Assembly: GCF_029212575.1 (NCBI RefSeq)
Contig: NZ_JARGPK010000077.1
Location: forward strand, 1 to 32,909
Source of the DNA: Antarcticimicrobium sp.
GTDB taxonomy: Bacteria; Pseudomonadota; Alphaproteobacteria; Rhodobacterales; Rhodobacteraceae
DNA: 32,909 nucleotides
Direction: 5' to 3'
The notes under the pieces were generated by a model. It was not told the DNA's origin and made no database searches. It worked only from the letters and a program-made list of their open reading frames with translations. The stretch's first letter is position 1. The number at the start of each line of letters is the position of its first letter. Made by a program: the position numbers and the translations under genes. Below, piece by piece: positions 32,465 through 32,909 of the stretch.

Positions 32465-32611
32465 ATGGCCGTGATAGATAGCCCCCGCCACTCCAGGCCC
32501 AATGACGTCCACCGCTGGTCAGACCACCCCGAGGTGAAGGCTCTCGTGGACTGGATCTGGGAAAAGTGCCTGCCACCGCAGATCAATGAGAAGCCCGGGC
32601 CGAAGCCGTGA
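32465..32611 (+). CDS. Small hypothetical protein, possibly a truncated N-terminus
   Basis: A 48-residue frame starts with an ATG at 32465 and reads MAVIDSPRHSRPNDV, then HRWSDHPEVKALVDWIWEK, and ends KPGPKP. Its amino-acid makeup (Trp, His, charged residues, few rare codons) looks protein-like, and AAAGG lies about ten bases upstream. I do not recognise the family. It may be the surviving start of a longer plasmid- or phage-type gene cut off by the rearrangement that brought in the IS256 fragment. The opposite strand also has an open frame of 74 codons here, which looks less protein-like. Confidence 0.35.
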   Translation: MAVIDSPRHSRPNDVHRWSDHPEVKALVDWIWEKCLPPQINEKPGPKP

Positions 32612-32732
32612 AGGCTGCAGCCGGCCCTAAGCGGTCGCTCGGCACATAGCCCGAATGCTGCGGCGCGGCCTGCCAAAGCGGACATTCAAGCTAGCCGATA
32701 TAATCAGCGGGATGGCATTTCGCGGCACCCAG
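32612..32732. other. Junction DNA between the small frame and the IS256 fragment
   Basis: No gene or clear repeat is seen. The transposase frame to the right departs from its family near 32767, so a deletion or recombination joint lies near or in this stretch. Confidence 0.35.
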
Positions 32733-32909
32733 TCAAGCACAAGACACACCGCAGTCTTGCTGCATGCTATCGGCGCGGCGTTTCACCTCCTTGTTCAGGC
32801 GCTCAATCGGATTGGTGCTGTGCAGTTTGGTACGGTGCTGACGGGGGAACGCCATGTAAGCCAGCACATCGTGTTCGCTGGCATCCATCAGGTCTGCGAG
32901 CTTGGGCCA
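32733..32909 (-). pseudogene. IS256-family (mutator-type) transposase fragment
   Basis: The minus strand from the window edge reads WPKLADLMDASEHDVLAYMA, FPRQHRTKLHSTNPIERLN, then KEVKRRAD. This matches the late part of IS256-family transposases, including the conserved NPIERLN motif that holds the third catalytic acid. After KRRAD the protein departs from the family (SMQQDCGVSCA) and stops at 32733-32735. Normal members continue for roughly 60 more residues, so the 3' end is lost. The 5' part lies outside the window, so whether the upstream portion is intact is unknown. Confidence 0.85.

Noticed and set aside
1-32909. CRISPR array or known defence system
   Set aside because: No regularly spaced repeat-spacer pattern and no cas, restriction-modification or toxin-antitoxin gene could be found. 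The only XRE-type domain is inside nrdJ.

Overview
The window reads as chromosomal DNA of an alphaproteobacterium of the order Rhodobacterales, most likely a roseobacter such as Ruegeria or a close relative. This is inferred from the high GC content (67 of 100 bases by hand count at 1501-1600), the hisS-hisZ-hisG cluster with a short HisG, the B12-dependent ribonucleotide reductase, DUF1489 and DUF938 proteins, an xdhABC cluster joined to a BMP-type ABC importer, and a dimethylglycine dehydrogenase-type enzyme. No species can be fixed from sequence alone.

Layout, left to right. 1-521: remnant of an IS21-family element (IstA fragment plus a triple direct repeat). 522-3029 (-): nrdJ, with an XRE-type helix-turn-helix domain of lower GC embedded between the catalytic part and the C-terminal cysteine-rich tail. 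3222-3653 (+): DUF1489. 3709-6985 (-): hisS-hisZ-hisG with overlapping ends, preceded by a crotonase-family gene (7069-7872, -). 7994-8188 (+): slyX. 8189-8607: hairpin-rich noncoding stretch. 8608-12180 (-): dnaE. 12541-21889 (+): one purine module, xdhA-xdhB-xdhC-ABC ATPase-permease-permease-binding protein, closed by a clear terminator. xdhB carries a palindromic repeat read through in frame. 22059-23631 (+): DUF938 methyltransferase, AhpD-like protein, secreted EF-hand protein. 23695-31291 (-): dimethylglycine/sarcosine dehydrogenase family enzyme, FAD-linked D-lactate/glycolate-type dehydrogenase with a visible promoter and operator, gamma-glutamyltransferase, ThpR, and a D-2-hydroxyacid dehydrogenase. 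31409-31948 (+): exported SH3-domain protein. 32045-32119 (+): tRNA-Gln(UUG) with its promoter. 32120-32909: lower-GC junk-like DNA, a 48-codon reading frame and a broken IS256-family transposase running off the edge.

How the genes fit together. The purine module couples import by a BMP-family ABC transporter to hydroxylation of hypoxanthine/xanthine by XdhAB, with XdhC preparing the molybdenum cofactor. The his genes give a two-subunit ATP phosphoribosyltransferase (HisG catalytic, HisZ regulatory) made next to the histidyl-tRNA synthetase that HisZ resembles. The minus-strand oxidoreductases suggest use of methylated amines and hydroxy acids. Both window edges are broken insertion sequences, so the segment looks like a stable core block bounded by mobile DNA, and possibly like an assembly contig that ended in repeats.

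The most unusual observations are the XRE domain inside NrdJ, the in-frame palindromic element inside xdhB, and the multi-hairpin element between slyX and dnaE.
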